Shown here one piece after another: positions 63,907 to 64,000 of a stretch of 64,000 bases of DNA (positions are counted from its first letter, which is position 1; each line of letters starts with the position of its first letter). Source of the DNA: Allorhizobium paknamense. Lineage in GTDB: Bacteria > Pseudomonadota > Alphaproteobacteria > Rhizobiales > Rhizobiaceae. Under the pieces are notes generated by a model, which was not told the origin of the DNA, did not search any database, and was given only the letters and a program-made list of their open reading frames with translations. The stretch is from positions 54,500 to 118,499 of the forward strand of contig NZ_JAUSWH010000017.1 of the NCBI RefSeq assembly GCF_030815125.1, in the 5' to 3' direction. The position numbers and the translations under genes are program-made.

Positions 63907-64000
63907 ATGCCTGTTGTTACCGTTGGTCTCGACCTTGCAAAAACAATCTTTCAAGCGCACGGCGTTGATGAGGCCGGTCAAACCGTTCTGCGCCGTCGCC
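63907..64000 (+). CDS. IS110-family transposase, N terminus only
   Basis: Begins MPVVTVGLDLAKTIFQAHG, with GAAGGAGCG a few bases upstream. The first Asp of the DEDD RuvC-like domain is in GLDLAK. The gene runs past the window end, so its integrity is unknown. Confidence 0.88.
   Translation, partial: MPVVTVGLDLAKTIFQAHGVDEAGQTVLRRR

Noticed and set aside
1..64000. CRISPR arrays, tRNA or rRNA genes, repABC-type replication genes
   Set aside because: No repeat-spacer pattern, no cloverleaf or rRNA-like sequence, and no replication protein was recognised anywhere.

Overview
The window looks like part of a large accessory replicon (plasmid or integrated conjugative island) of a Rhizobiaceae bacterium, Agrobacterium/Rhizobium type. 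Grounds: a complete VirB/VirD4-type conjugation operon, ExoD and TerC proteins, a chemoreceptor ending in a W-x-x-F tail, a rhizobial plasmid-type RHE_PE00001 protein, high-GC core genes, and several insertion sequences of different ages. No rRNA, tRNA, CRISPR array or replication gene was recognised.

Layout. (1) 1-18000, conjugation: the tail of a charged coiled-coil protein (perhaps a relaxase), a minus-strand operon virB1-B2-B3-B4-second transglycosylase-B5-lipoprotein-B6-B8-B9-B10-B11-virD4 with almost every junction overlapping, and a divergent plus-strand operon of three exported staphylococcal-nuclease-fold proteins plus three more envelope proteins. (2) 18500-24000: an ATPase pair (PHP + SMC-like TrlF-type ATPase, then AlbA_2/ATPase protein) between two serine recombinases; a candidate defence cargo. 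(3) 24300-29700: chemoreceptor with a very AT-rich leader, ExoD, TerC and a decayed IS6-family transposase. (4) 30000-36900: a TetR-controlled operon with a branched-chain-amino-acid-type ABC importer, a GAF protein and an amidohydrolase. (5) 37100-48500: a SorC-type regulator divergent from a ribose-type ABC importer, a complete acetoin/2-oxoacid-dehydrogenase-like E1alpha/E1beta/E2 set, an FGGY kinase and two SDR dehydrogenases; one long catabolic operon for an unidentified sugar or polyol. (6) 48800-58240, defence/mobility island: a VapB/VapC-like toxin-antitoxin pair translationally coupled to a tyrosine recombinase, an RHE_PE00001 protein, an S-4TM-like membrane effector candidate and, convergent with it, a two-gene system of a kinase-fold/SF1-helicase fusion and a PLD-family nuclease that matches the architecture of Mokosh type I. 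(7) 58600-64000: an IS66-family element broken by a frameshift, a stop codon and a head-to-head junction with a second IS66 fragment; a non-coding stretch; a secreted protein of unknown function; and the left end of an IS110-family element running off the window.

The most interesting unit is 52241-58240: Mokosh-like helicase and nuclease genes whose 3' end overlaps that of a putative pore-forming effector gene, with kinase motifs that appear degenerate. The second is the 38217-48520 catabolic operon, where an FGGY kinase and two SDRs are wired to a lipoate-dependent dehydrogenase, suggesting oxidative cleavage of a keto or diketo intermediate.
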